Below the pieces are notes generated by a model that did not search any database, was not told the origin of the DNA, and worked only from the letters and a program-made list of their open reading frames with translations. 64,000 nt of DNA. It comes from Pseudoalteromonas sp. NC201 (GTDB lineage: Bacteria; Pseudomonadota; Gammaproteobacteria; Enterobacterales; Alteromonadaceae). Shown piece by piece: positions 1 through 8,841 of this stretch. The stretch is from assembly GCF_002850255.1 (NCBI RefSeq), contig NZ_CP022522.1:1542987-1606986 (forward strand), written 5' to 3'. Made by a program: the position numbers and the translations under genes. Within the stretch, counting starts at the first letter, position 1, and every line of letters starts with the position of its first letter.

Positions 1-1485
1 ATGAAAGAAATGAATAAACTGCCTGATGATCCTCAGCAGTTGAAGCAGATCATTGCTCAGCTTCAGGCGCGTAATAACTACCTCGAAGAACAATTCAGAC
101 TGGCCCAGCAAAAACGCTTCGGGGCCAGCAGTGAGTCGCACCCTGCACAAGCTGACTTGTTCAATGAAGCCGAAACGCTGGTTGAAGAAGCACCTGAGCA
201 AGACGTGGAAACCATCGAATATCAGCGCAAAAAGCCGACACGTCAGCCACTGCCAAAAGATCTGCCCCGCGAACGTGTTGTGCATGACATCGACAACAAA
301 CAATGTGACTGCTGTGGCGGTGAGCTGCACAAAATGGGCGAGGATGTGAGCGAAAAGCTGGAGTTTATCCCGGCCCAGGTCAAAGTCATCGAACATGTCA
401 GACCAAAATACAGCTGCCGGCACTGTGAAAAAACACAAACCCGGGTTGAGATAAAACAAGCCCCAGTCCCACCGAGCCCGGTCCCGAAAGGTATTGCCAC
501 GGCCAGTTTGCTGAGCCAGATCATCACCAGTAAATATCAGTATGGCTTACCGCTGTATCGGCAGGAAAGCCTGTTCAAACAATATGGTATCGCACTGAGC
601 AGGCAAACCATGGCGGATTGGGTGATCCGCTGCGCCAGTTTATTCAAGCCGCTCTATGACAGGCTGCACGAAGTGTTGCTACAGCAACCGGTACTGCACG
701 GCGATGAAACCACGGTTAAGGTGGTGAAAGAAGACAAACAGACCGGTTACATGTGGCTGTATTGCAGCGGCACGGACTCGCCTGTGGCAGAGGAAAGCAT
801 CCCCAATATTGCCCTGTTCGACTATCAGAATAGTCGTGCGGGTCGCTGTCCTGTGGCATTTTTACAGGGCTACAACGGCTATCTGCAAGTTGACGGCTAT
901 GCAGGCTATGAGCAAACGCAGGCGACACTGGTTGGTTGCTGGGCGCACGCAAGACGCAAGTTCAAAGAAGCCGCAGATGCGCAGGCCAAGGGTAAAACTG
1001 GTAAAGCGAACTGGGCGCTCAACCATATTCAAAAGTTATATCGAGTTGAGACTGCAAACAAAACAGCAAGCGCAGAGGAGCGGCAGGCTGCACGGGTACA
1101 ACAAAGCGCACCGCTGCTGGCCCAGTTTAAAACCTGGTTAGATAAATCAGCACAAACGGTGGTACCAAAATCGAAGCTGGGCGAGGCCGTCCACTATACG
1201 CTAAGGCAGTGGCCGAAACTCATTCACTACCTCGATGACGGACATCTAAAGATAGACAACAACCGGGCAGAGCGCGCTATCAAACCGTTCGTCATAGGGC
1301 GAAAGAACTGGCTGTTTAGCTTCACCACAAGTGGCGCTGAGAGTAGCGCAATCCTCTACAGCGTGATCGAAACAGCCAGAGCAAACGGCCACACCCCATT
1401 CGATTATGTGATGCATTGCTTAAACGAATTAGCCCAGCCACAGTACGATATCGACAGTTTACTGCCCTGGCATGTTAGCCTCTAG
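1..1485 (+). CDS. tnpC: IS66 family transposase (TnpC)
   Basis: This 494-residue protein is the DDE transposase of an IS66-type element. It starts with a leucine-zipper-like helix (residues about 8-40, LPDDPQQLKQIIAQL), followed by the basic RFGASSE segment typical of the family. A zinc-binding region carries CDCCGGEL and YSCRHCE. The catalytic triad is readable as D235 in HGDETT, D298 in VDGYAGY and E424 in NNRAERAI, and the C-terminal PFDYVMHCLNELAQ stretch is also typical. The length is within the usual 480-540 residues. The ORF starts at base 1 of the window, so an upstream start cannot be excluded, but the N-terminus looks complete. It appears intact and could be active if tnpA/tnpB lie upstream. 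Confidence 0.93.
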   Translation: MKEMNKLPDDPQQLKQIIAQLQARNNYLEEQFRLAQQKRFGASSESHPAQADLFNEAETLVEEAPEQDVETIEYQRKKPTRQPLPKDLPRERVVHDIDNKQCDCCGGELHKMGEDVSEKLEFIPAQVKVIEHVRPKYSCRHCEKTQTRVEIKQAPVPPSPVPKGIATASLLSQIITSKYQYGLPLYRQESLFKQYGIALSRQTMADWVIRCASLFKPLYDRLHEVLLQQPVLHGDETTVKVVKEDKQTGYMWLYCSGTDSPVAEESIPNIALFDYQNSRAGRCPVAFLQGYNGYLQVDGYAGYEQTQATLVGCWAHARRKFKEAADAQAKGKTGKANWALNHIQKLYRVETANKTASAEERQAARVQQSAPLLAQFKTWLDKSAQTVVPKSKLGEAVHYTLRQWPKLIHYLDDGHLKIDNNRAERAIKPFVIGRKNWLFSFTTSGAESSAILYSVIETARANGHTPFDYVMHCLNELAQPQYDIDSLLPWHVSL

Positions 1486-1507
1486 GTGTAGTTAGCCGTA
1501 CGCTTAC
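1..1507 (+). mobile_element. IS66-family insertion sequence, right part
   Basis: The element holds the TnpC-type transposase and ends at the 7-mer CGCTTAC at 1501-1507, the mirror of the GTAAGCG that typically starts IS66 elements. The left end and any tnpA/tnpB accessory genes would lie outside the window. Just past the end the sequence continues inside a DUF4870 coding frame, so the element has inserted into that gene. An 8-bp target duplication, usual for IS66, would be ATTTGAGC at 1508-1515, but it cannot be checked without the left flank. Confidence 0.85.
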
Positions 1508-1809
1508 ATTTGAGCCAGCTGGCGAGCTTTGTTGCTCCGGGACTAGGGCTTGTATTACCGGTGGTTATGTGGGCAACCAATAAGGATAAAAGCGAAACAA
1601 TCGACCAACACGGAAAAGCCACTATTAACTGGTTAATTAGCTTAATCATCTATTCCATAATTTGCGGTATTTTAGTTTTTGTCGCGGTTGGTATTTTAGG
1701 GTTCGTTGTGTTAGCTATTCTTAATATTATATTTGCCATCATTGCTGCGATGAAAGCCAATAATGGGGAAGTATGGATTTATCCACTTAGCTTCAATTTT
1801 TTTAAGTAA
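1508..1809 (+). pseudogene. DUF4870 membrane protein, 5' end removed by IS66
   Basis: The frame from 1510 encodes a short two-to-three-helix membrane protein of the DUF4870 (Tic20-like) type. It has the family signature LGLVLPVVMWATNKDKSE and a C-terminal ANNGEVWIYPL motif. The frame runs back without a stop into the IS end (CAT TTG AGC codes HLSQ, as expected inside the family's first segment), so the first dozen or so residues and the native start and promoter are missing. The only local start is TTG at 1510, with no convincing ribosome binding site. Expression would depend on transcription out of the IS. I regard it as a recently disrupted gene rather than a functional one. Confidence 0.75.
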
Positions 1810-1921
1810 CCGGCACTTTGAATAGCGAAGCTCTGCAGTTGGAAGTGTTTACGTGCAGTCTAGAATTTAATAACACACCTCACTGTAGAGTAGTTGCAGC
1901 TAAAGAGTCTAAGCATTAGCA

Positions 1922-1958
1922 AGGAGTCACGGCAAATACAACCTGTTTGCCGGCTCCT
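1922..1958. terminator. Hairpin between the DUF4870 remnant and spoVR
   Basis: AGGAG at 1922-1926 pairs with CTCCT at 1954-1958, and CGGCAAA at 1930-1936 pairs with TTTGCCG at 1946-1952, leaving a small internal bulge and a 9-nt loop. It lies just past the stop of the minus-strand spoVR gene and after the plus-strand DUF4870 remnant. It could end transcripts from both sides, though neither side has a long T run. Confidence 0.5.
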
Positions 1959-1975
1959 AAGTCAAACCAACAGAG

Positions 1976-3481
1976 TTACGATTCACTTTCCTCTTCAGGG
2001 CATTGAGCTATCTGCTCAATATTGCCATTTTCATCTACTTGTTCAAGTTTCACTTTAAATCCCCATAAGCGGTAGAGGTGCTTTATCACTTCTTGCTTTG
2101 AAGCGGCAAGTGGGATCCCGCCTTGCGGTACATACCTTAGCGTAAGTGAACGATCTCCCCGTACATCGACGTCATAAACTTGAATATTAGGCTCATGGTT
2201 ACTCAAGTTGTACTGCGCTGAAAGGGCACTGCGAAGTTGTTGATAACCCATTTCGTCGTGAATAGGGCCAACTTCTAAGTGCGGAGATTTTTGTTTGTCG
2301 ACAATCGTAAAAAGCTTAAAGTCGCGCATGAGTTTTGGAGATAAAAATTGGCTGATAAAGCTCTCGTCTTTAAAATTTTGCATCGCAAAATGCAGTGTAT
2401 CTAGCCAGTTGCTCCCCGCAAATTCCGGGAACCATTGTTTGTCTTCTTCCGTTGGGTTTTCGCATATACGGCGAATATCGACCATCATATTAAAGCCGAG
2501 CGCATAGGGGTTTATCCCTGAATAAAATTTACTATTGTATGGCGGTTGATACACAACATTGGTATGGCTTTGTAAAAACTCCAACATAAAGGAATCACTT
2601 AGTTTTCCCTCGTCATATAAGTGGTTCAAAATAGTGTAATGCCAAAATGTAGCCCAGCCTTCATTCATGACTTGAGTTTGTCTTTGCGGGTAGAAGTACT
2701 GTGATACTTTACGCACAATACGAATAATCTCGCGTTGCCAAGACTCCAACAATGGGGCATTTTTCTCGATGAAATACAGTATATTTTCCTGAGGTTCCGA
2801 TGGGAAACGAGCACGGTTGTCGGTTTCTTCATCTTCACCTTTAGGAATGGTTCGCCATAATTCATTAACTTGGGACTGCAAATAATCTTCCCGTTCTTTT
2901 TGCCGTTTTTGCTCTTCAAACATAGAGATCCGTTGCGGCCTTTTATATCGATCAACCCCGTAATTCATTAACGCATGACAAGAGTCAATCAGGTTTTCTA
3001 CCTCATCAATACCGTACTTTTCTTCACATTTGGCGACATAATTTTTAGCAAATACCAAGTAATCAATGATGGATGATGCGTCTGTCCAGGTTTTAAATAG
3101 ATAGTTACCCTTGAAGAAAGAATTATGACCATAGCACGCATGCGCCATTACCAGTGCCTGCATAGGCATGGTATTTTCTTCCATTAAGTACGCAATACAA
3201 GGATTAGAGTTAATCACAATCTCGTAGGCAAGACCCATTTGACCTCGTTTGTAGGTTTGCTCAGTCTGGATAAATTTTTTACCGTACGACCAATGTGCAT
3301 AACCAATTGGCATGCCCACACTTGAGTAGGCATCCATCATCTGCTCAGCTGTGATCACCTCAATTTGATTTGGGTAAGTGTCAAGTCTGTAATGCTCAGC
3401 TACACGAGCAATTTCCTGATGATAAGTATCAAGTAAATCAAAGGTCCAATCTGGACCATCGTCAATTGGCTGATATGTCAT
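1976..3481 (-). CDS. spoVR: SpoVR family protein
   Basis: This 501-residue protein belongs to the SpoVR/YcgB family, named after a Bacillus spore cortex protein. In non-sporulating proteobacteria its biochemical role is unknown. Recognisable segments are the N-terminal PIDDGPDWTFDLLDTYH, the central IVRKVSQYFYPQRQTQVMNEGWA, and the PYALGFNMMVDI motif. I chose ATG at 3481 because GGAGGG stands 7 nt upstream; a TTG 15 nt further upstream lies inside that ribosome binding site. It is the last gene of a minus-strand trio, starting 18 nt after the YeaH-like gene. The same order (prkA, yeaH, spoVR) recurs in many gammaproteobacteria, where it is tied to stationary phase and stress. Confidence 0.93.
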   Translation of the reverse strand: MTYQPIDDGPDWTFDLLDTYHQEIARVAEHYRLDTYPNQIEVITAEQMMDAYSSVGMPIGYAHWSYGKKFIQTEQTYKRGQMGLAYEIVINSNPCIAYLMEENTMPMQALVMAHACYGHNSFFKGNYLFKTWTDASSIIDYLVFAKNYVAKCEEKYGIDEVENLIDSCHALMNYGVDRYKRPQRISMFEEQKRQKEREDYLQSQVNELWRTIPKGEDEETDNRARFPSEPQENILYFIEKNAPLLESWQREIIRIVRKVSQYFYPQRQTQVMNEGWATFWHYTILNHLYDEGKLSDSFMLEFLQSHTNVVYQPPYNSKFYSGINPYALGFNMMVDIRRICENPTEEDKQWFPEFAGSNWLDTLHFAMQNFKDESFISQFLSPKLMRDFKLFTIVDKQKSPHLEVGPIHDEMGYQQLRSALSAQYNLSNHEPNIQVYDVDVRGDRSLTLRYVPQGGIPLAASKQEVIKHLYRLWGFKVKLEQVDENGNIEQIAQCPEEESES

Positions 3482-3499
3482 CGCGCAACCCTCCAAAAA

Positions 3500-4783
3500 T
3501 TATGCCGCACTTTGCTTATTTTTGTTCTTCTTGAACAATTCTCTAAAGATAGGGTAAATATCTTCTACACCTCGAATGTGCTGCATAGCAAAGTTGTCAA
3601 AGGAGTTGGCTACTCCTTGATACTCCCGCCACAGACTTTGGTGTGCACGGGTCGTTATCTCTATATATGCATAGTAGCGGACAATTTTAAGTAGTTTGTT
3701 AGAGAGTATTTGGGTGCATTGTGGAGAATCATCTGCCCAGTTATCACCGTCAGAGGCTTGTGCTGCGTAAATATTCCAATCGCCTTGGGCATAACGCTCT
3801 TGAATGATTTCATCCATTAATTTCAGCGCACTAGAGACAATTGTGCCACCTGTCTCTTGCGAGTAGAAAAACTCTTGCTCGTCTACTTCTTTTGCTTGGG
3901 TATGGTGGCGGATATAGACTACCTCAATATCTTTATAAGTGCGGGTTAAGAACTGATAGAGCAAAATATAAAAACGTTTTGCCATGTCTTTGGTGGCTTG
4001 ATCCATTGAGCCAGACACATCCATCAAGCAAAACATGACCGCTTTGCTGGTGGGGTGCGGACGCCTTTCGTAATTACGAAAGCGTAGGTCGTAATTGTCG
4101 ATGAAAGGCACCGCGGCTATTTGCTCTTTTAGCACTTGGATCCGCAGTTCTATATCATTGATTTTTTGTTGAGGAGGAACCGGTTCAGCGAGCATATTCG
4201 CCAGTTCTTCCTCCAAATCCCTTAACTCTCGGCGTTTACTCGAGGTCATCGCAATGCGGCGTGCCATTGAGCCTTTTAAACTACGTACAATATCTAGGTT
4301 ACTAGGCATACCATCATTACAAAAGCCAGCTCGATGCGTTTTCAATTGCATTAATTTATCTAACTGGCTTTGTTGTAAATTGGGTAACTCCAAGTCTTCA
4401 AACAATAGGTCTAAGTATTCGTCTTTTGAAATAGAAAATACAAAGTCGTCTTGTCCTTCGCCTTGGTTACTTGCCTCGCCATCACCTGACCCACCGCCTT
4501 GCCCAGAAGGAGGGCGCTGGATCCGATCGCCCGTTGAAAATTGATCGTTACCTGGGTGAATGAGCTCTCTGTCACCCCCTTTTCCCTGATGGAAAGTGGG
4601 CTCGCTGATATCTCGTTGTGGGATAGAAATGCTTTCGCCACTGGAGATATCAGTCACACTACGTTTGTTGATGGCCTCTGAAACCGCTTTCTTTATCTGC
4701 TTTTTGTAGCGGCGGATAAAACGTTGGCGGTTCAGAGTGCTCTTATTTTTGCCGTTAAGACGGCGGTCAATAAAATGCGCCAT
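3500..4783 (-). CDS. yeaH: YeaH/YhbH family protein (DUF444)
   Basis: The 427-residue product matches the DUF444 family. The N-terminus is [15 protein letters not shown], a basic helix and a Gly/Gln-rich low-complexity linker (about residues 93-110, [15 protein letters not shown]) follow, and the C-terminal half resembles a von Willebrand A domain with the metal-site motif DVSGSM at 255-260. The start ATG is preceded by GAGGG. The gene sits between prkA and spoVR with gaps of 25 and 18 nt, so the three are almost certainly cotranscribed. In E. coli the yeaGH pair responds to starvation and general stress; the molecular role of YeaH is not established. Confidence 0.94.
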   Translation of the reverse strand: MAHFIDRRLNGKNKSTLNRQRFIRRYKKQIKKAVSEAINKRSVTDISSGESISIPQRDISEPTFHQGKGGDRELIHPGNDQFSTGDRIQRPPSGQGGGSGDGEASNQGEGQDDFVFSISKDEYLDLLFEDLELPNLQQSQLDKLMQLKTHRAGFCNDGMPSNLDIVRSLKGSMARRIAMTSSKRRELRDLEEELANMLAEPVPPQQKINDIELRIQVLKEQIAAVPFIDNYDLRFRNYERRPHPTSKAVMFCLMDVSGSMDQATKDMAKRFYILLYQFLTRTYKDIEVVYIRHHTQAKEVDEQEFFYSQETGGTIVSSALKLMDEIIQERYAQGDWNIYAAQASDGDNWADDSPQCTQILSNKLLKIVRYYAYIEITTRAHQSLWREYQGVANSFDNFAMQHIRGVEDIYPIFRELFKKNKNKQSAA

Positions 4784-4808
4784 ATAACACCCTCTTCATA
4801 CTAACAAG

Positions 4809-6731
4809 TTACTGTGACTTTCTAACTCTTAAATACCATTCTGAAAGTAGGCGAACTTGTTTTTGGGTATAGCCTTTATCAACCATACGATTGACAAAGT
4901 CCTCGTGCTTCTTCTGATCTTCGGCAGAGGTTTTTGCATTAAACGAAATCACAGGGAGTAAGTCTTCGGTATTAGAGAACATTTTCTTCTCGATAACCGT
5001 TCTTAGTTTTTCATAGCTGGTCCATACTGGATTGTCACCATTGTGATGGGCTCTTGCTCTTAAAACAAAGTTGACTATCTCGTTACGGAAATCTTTGGGA
5101 TTGGAAATACCGGCTGGCTTTTCAATCTTTTCCAGCTCGCCGTTAAGTGCGGCTCTATCAAACAGTTGGCCAGTATCTGGGTCACGATATTCTTGATCTT
5201 GGATCCAAAAATCTGCATAGGTAACATAGCGGTCAAAAATGTTTTGGCCGTACTCAGAGTACGACTCAAGGTAAGCTGTTTGTAGCTCTTTACCAATAAA
5301 TTCGACATATTGCGGAATTAGATACCCTTTAAGGTGGCTTAGGTAGCGCTCTTGTACTTCTGCGTTAAATTGTTCGCGCTCAATTTGTTGCTCAAGTACA
5401 TAAAATAAATGAACTGGGTTTGCTGCGACTTCACTATGGTCAAAGTTAAACACACGAGAGAGGATCTTAAAGGCAAAGCGAGTTGAGAGGCCGCTCATGC
5501 CTTCGTCCACGCCAGCGTAGTCTCTGTATTCTTGATAGGACTTAGCTTTTGGATCTGTGTCTTTTAAGCTTTCACCATCGTACACCCGCATTTTTGAATA
5601 GATACTGGAGTTCTCTGGCTCTTTAATCCGAGACAGTGCTGAAAACTTCGCTAAAGTTTCTAAAGTGCCAGGCGCACAGGGGGCTTCCCTGAGCTCACTA
5701 TTTTCAATAAGTTTCTCGTAAATTTTGACCTCTTCGGACACGCGTAAACAATAAGGCACTTTAACGATGTAAACACGGTCTAAAAATGCCTCGTTGTTTT
5801 TATTGTTCTTAAAGGTTTGCCATTCAGATTCGTTAGAGTGAGCAAGTATTAGGCCGCTAAATGGTAGGGCGGAAATACCCTCCGTACCATTGTAGTTGCC
5901 TTCTTGGGTTGCAGTTAGTAGCGGGTGTAGCACCTTAATGGGTGCTTTAAACATCTCGACAAACTCCATCAAACCTTGGTTCGCAAGGCATAGCGCGCCA
6001 GAATACGCATAGGCATCGGGGTCATTTTGAGCGAAATGCTCCAGTTTACGGATATCTACTTTGCCCACCAGTGCTGAGATATCTTGGTTGTTCTCATCCC
6101 CAGGCTCCGTTTTCGCGATAGCAATTTGATCAAGAATGGAAGGGTAACGTTTTACGACCTTAAATTGCGTAATATCGCCATTGTACTCATGTAAGCGTTT
6201 GGTCGCCCATGGAGACATGATCGTTTTAATATAGCGCCCAGGAATGCCGTACTCTTTTTCAAGTAGGTCAGCATCTTCTTGTGGGCTAAACAAGCAAAGC
6301 GGGTGGTCATTAACGGGTGAGCCTTTTAAAGAATAAACCGGCACCTTTTGCATCAAATACTTGAGCTTTTCTGCGATAGACGATTTACCACCACCTACCG
6401 GGCCGAGTAAATAGAGTACTTGTTTGCACTCTTCAAGCCCCTGTGCGGCATGTTTGAGATACGATACGATTTGTTCGATGGCATCCTCCATACCGTAAAA
6501 CTCATTGAAGGCAGGGTATCGAGCTATTACTCTATTCGAAAACAGCCTGCTAAGTCTGGCATCTTTCGACGTATCGATCATTTCTGGTTCGCCTATTGCC
6601 ATCAGAAGTCGCTCAGGTGCGCTGGCATAGGCTGATTTGTCATTTTTACAAATTTCAAGAAATTCCGCGATGGTGTACTCTTCTTCTTGCGCGGCTTCAT
6701 ATCTGGCCTGATAATGTTCAAATATTGTCAT
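4809..6731 (-). CDS. prkA: PrkA family serine protein kinase
   Basis: The 640-residue protein is the PrkA/YeaG type: an AAA-like ATPase domain with Walker A GPVGGGKS at residues 110-117, followed by a C-terminal kinase-like domain. The N-terminus (MTIFEHYQARYEAA) aligns with E. coli YeaG as I remember it. That supports ATG at 6731, which has GGAGG 5 nt upstream; the longer frame beginning at a TTG at 6743 overlaps this site. It is the first gene of the prkA-yeaH-spoVR operon. In E. coli YeaG takes part in adaptation to sustained nitrogen starvation, and in Bacillus PrkA has also been described as a protease. The exact activity here is inferred from family. Confidence 0.95.
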   Translation of the reverse strand: MTIFEHYQARYEAAQEEEYTIAEFLEICKNDKSAYASAPERLLMAIGEPEMIDTSKDARLSRLFSNRVIARYPAFNEFYGMEDAIEQIVSYLKHAAQGLEECKQVLYLLGPVGGGKSSIAEKLKYLMQKVPVYSLKGSPVNDHPLCLFSPQEDADLLEKEYGIPGRYIKTIMSPWATKRLHEYNGDITQFKVVKRYPSILDQIAIAKTEPGDENNQDISALVGKVDIRKLEHFAQNDPDAYAYSGALCLANQGLMEFVEMFKAPIKVLHPLLTATQEGNYNGTEGISALPFSGLILAHSNESEWQTFKNNKNNEAFLDRVYIVKVPYCLRVSEEVKIYEKLIENSELREAPCAPGTLETLAKFSALSRIKEPENSSIYSKMRVYDGESLKDTDPKAKSYQEYRDYAGVDEGMSGLSTRFAFKILSRVFNFDHSEVAANPVHLFYVLEQQIEREQFNAEVQERYLSHLKGYLIPQYVEFIGKELQTAYLESYSEYGQNIFDRYVTYADFWIQDQEYRDPDTGQLFDRAALNGELEKIEKPAGISNPKDFRNEIVNFVLRARAHHNGDNPVWTSYEKLRTVIEKKMFSNTEDLLPVISFNAKTSAEDQKKHEDFVNRMVDKGYTQKQVRLLSEWYLRVRKSQ

Positions 6732-6865
6732 AACGACCTCCAATAAGCTACTTGGTGTGGTTTGCGGATCACAGATTTGGAAAGGTTACTTAAAGCTTAG
6801 TCGCGATATGAAGAATACCCAAAAAAAACTAGATTTTTTATGTATTAATGTTGAGTTACAGACAT

Positions 6866-6889
6866 AAAAAAGGGCGCTGTTGCGCCCCA
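6866..6889 (-). terminator. Rho-independent terminator of sodB
   Basis: Read on the minus strand, GGGCGC (6887-6882) and GCGCCC (6877-6872) form a GC-rich stem around AACA, followed directly by a run of six T. It lies 28 nt past the sodB stop codon. Confidence 0.85.
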
Positions 6890-6916
6890 TTGTTGCATCA
6901 ATACTGATAGTTGATG

Positions 6917-7498
6917 TTAAGCTAGGTTGCTGTTTGCGAAATCCCAGTTAACAAGTGCCCAGAAACCTTTAAGGTAATCAGGACGAACATTACGGTAATC
7001 GATGTAGTAAGCGTGTTCCCACAGGTCAACTGTGATGATAGGTGTAACACCTTCTTCAGTCAGCGGCGTTGCTGCATTTGAAGTGTTAACGATATCTAGA
7101 GAACCGTCAGCTAGTTGTACTAACCAAGTCCAGCTTGAACCAAAGTTGTTAACTGCTTTGTCGTTGAAAGCTTCTTGGAATGCTGCGAATGAGCCCCATT
7201 TTGCATTAATTAGTTCAGCAACTTTACCTGTTGGTTCGCCACCTGCATTTGGCGCAAGGCTGTGCCAGTAGAAAGTGTGGTTCCAGATTTGAGCAGCATT
7301 GTTGAAAACACCACCTTCAGAGCTACATACGATCTCTTCTAGTGATTTACCTTCAAAGTCAGTACCTTCGATAAGACCGTTAAGCTTTACAACGTATGTG
7401 TTGTGGTGCTTACCGTGGTGGAATTCTAGCGTCTCTTGAGAAACGTGCGGCTCAAGAGCATTTAGTGCATAAGGTAGTGACGGTAGTTCAAATGCCAT
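6917..7498 (-). CDS. sodB: Superoxide dismutase [Fe]
   Basis: This 193-residue cytoplasmic enzyme converts superoxide to oxygen and hydrogen peroxide. Metal ligands are visible at H27, H74, D158 and H162 (motif [13 protein letters not shown]). The iron form is suggested by the [16 protein letters not shown] and [11 protein letters not shown] segments that are typical of SodB. The frame is open upstream, but the true start is ATG at 7498: GGAG lies 6 nt upstream and [18 protein letters not shown] is the family N-terminus. It is a single-gene unit with its own terminator. On the minus strand TATAGT (7598-7593) resembles a -10 box, with only a weak -35. Confidence 0.97.
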   Translation of the reverse strand: MAFELPSLPYALNALEPHVSQETLEFHHGKHHNTYVVKLNGLIEGTDFEGKSLEEIVCSSEGGVFNNAAQIWNHTFYWHSLAPNAGGEPTGKVAELINAKWGSFAAFQEAFNDKAVNNFGSSWTWLVQLADGSLDIVNTSNAATPLTEEGVTPIITVDLWEHAYYIDYRNVRPDYLKGFWALVNWDFANSNLA

Positions 7499-7884
7499 AT
7501 TAATCTCCATTTTTTGGTTGATTTGCCAATAACGCATACGAAAGGTAGCTAACATCAGCCCACTTTTCTATACCATTGGCCTATATAGTGATACTATAAT
7601 TCCTGACTATTTTACTCAAGTTTTGGCAAACAGCAATGCGTGCCAGTGACTTAATGACTTATAATACACATTCTTTGTGAACATATGCCGAATAGAAGTC
7701 AAAGCGTAGAACATCGTGACAGGCGGTTATGCTTATTTTAGCCATGGCAGCTAAGGTTCTATCGCTGCTTAAAGTTTGGCATTATGAATGCAACAGGTGT
7801 TGTTAAGGTGAGTAGCAAGCTAAAACGCCGATGCTAAACTAAATATTGATAAGCATTGGATGAAACGTCATTTTGAGGTAACTA
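7499..7884. other. Divergent intergenic region sodB/grxD
   Basis: This 386-nt region holds the promoters of sodB (minus) and grxD (plus). For grxD a clear GAGG stands 6 nt before the ATG. I see no gene, no strong palindrome and no RNA structure that I can name. Confidence 0.5.
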
Positions 7885-8229
7885 ATGGAAACTATTGACA
7901 AGATTAAACAGCAGATCGAAGAAAATCCAATTATTCTATATATGAAAGGGTCGCCAAAACTCCCTAACTGTGGTTTCTCTTCGCAGGCATCTCAGGCTTT
8001 GATGGCGTGTGGTGAGCAGTTTGCTTATGTTGACATTTTATTAAATCCAGACATTCGTGCTGAACTACCGCATTATGCGAACTGGCCAACTTTCCCTCAG
8101 CTTTGGGTAGAAGGTGAGTTAATCGGTGGTTGTGACATCATCATTGAGATGTTCCAAAAGGGTGAGCTTCAACCTCTTATTGCTGAAACAGCAGCTAAAT
8201 ATAAGAAAGACGAAGCAGCAGCGGAATAA
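7885..8229 (+). CDS. grxD: Monothiol glutaredoxin, Grx4 family
   Basis: The 114-residue protein is a CGFS-type glutaredoxin. It carries the active-site motif CGFS at residues 29-32, the glutathione-binding WPTFPQLWVEGELIGGCDI segment, and a typical KGSP loop before the motif. Such proteins bind a [2Fe-2S] cluster with glutathione, often with BolA as partner, and deliver or sense Fe-S clusters rather than reduce disulfides. The ATG has GAGG 6 nt upstream. The gene stands alone with a strong terminator behind it. The neighbouring Fe-SOD gives the locus an iron and redox flavour, but it is divergently transcribed. Confidence 0.96.
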   Translation: METIDKIKQQIEENPIILYMKGSPKLPNCGFSSQASQALMACGEQFAYVDILLNPDIRAELPHYANWPTFPQLWVEGELIGGCDIIIEMFQKGELQPLIAETAAKYKKDEAAAE

Positions 8230-8240
8230 GCTAACCGCTA

Positions 8241-8275
8241 ATGGCAGAGTAGATACTCTGCCATGCTTTATTTTC
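8241..8275 (+). terminator. Terminator of grxD
   Basis: ATGGCAGAGT (8241-8250) and ACTCTGCCAT (8255-8264) form a perfect 10-bp stem with loop AGAT, followed by a T-rich tract (GCTTTATTTTC). It begins 12 nt after the grxD stop. Confidence 0.88.
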
Positions 8276-8726
8276 TAAAATATTCTAATATCTTCCTACC
8301 TACTTTTCTTAGCAAGTCTTTTTGTCTGCTGTTTGGTTGAAAACCGGCAGTTCATTGAATTTAATGATATCGACACTTTCATTAACGCTATCCGCGCTTA
8401 TCTAACTCAGAGCTACTCGCTTATTTTTATCAACTTAAGTTGACGTTAGCGTCAAGCTAAAAACGCGCTCTGTTTTGCATACCTATATAAACAGTGTAAT
8501 CGAACGCGCTCCGATATTGAGTTTTATAAAATTCAAAAAGTGAATAATTATTCATTTTTTGTGTGGTTTACGTTTACGTAAACGTTTATTGCTGATTATG
8601 TTTTATTGCATTCTTATTGGCGTGATACCGGTGTCATTTTACAAATTTATATTCACTATTTTCAAAGTGGCAAATTTATTACGATTTTGGCTAACTTGTC
8701 TTACCAATGAGAAATATTCAAGTTTA
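8276..8726. other. Long gltBD upstream region with several palindromes
   Basis: No gene is visible here. The region carries TCAACTTAAGTTGA (8430-8443, perfect palindrome), TTGACG-ttag-CGTCAA (8440-8455), an ARG-type box at 8541-8554 and ACGTTTACGTAAACGT (8570-8585, perfect 16-bp palindrome). They look like binding sites of dimeric regulators stacked upstream of gltBD. Only the ARG-type box can be tied to a known regulator. Confidence 0.55.
8541..8554. promoter_or_regulatory. ARG-type box 1 (ArgR)
   Basis: TGAATAATTATTCA is a perfect match to the ArgR half-site pair TGAAT-N4-ATTCA. It lies 288 bp upstream of the gltB start, about 200 bp from the predicted promoter, so it would act at a distance if functional. 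Confidence 0.55.
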
Positions 8727-8740
8727 TGAATATGTATTCA
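8727..8740. promoter_or_regulatory. ARG-type box 2 (ArgR)
   Basis: TGAATATGTATTCA again fits TGAAT-N4-ATTCA perfectly. A degraded partner with an intact right half (ATTCA at 8716-8720) stands 20 bp upstream centre to centre, close to the paired spacing that ArgR hexamers use. The box ends 8 bp before the predicted -35 element. In E. coli ArgR affects gltBD, so control by arginine is plausible here. Confidence 0.65.
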
Positions 8741-8748
8741 TATTTGTG

Positions 8749-8777
8749 TTGACTCTACTTTCAATCAAGGCTAATTT
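8749..8777 (+). promoter_or_regulatory. gltBD promoter
   Basis: TTGACT (8749-8754), a 17-bp spacer and TAATTT (8772-8777) fit a sigma70 promoter. The transcript would begin near 8784 and leave a leader of about 58 nt before the gltB ATG. Confidence 0.6.
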
Positions 8778-8841
8778 TGAATATCTGCCAGCATTTCGTC
8801 GTACCGTCATGGGCTGGCCGTTGTAGCAAGGGGAGGAGTCT

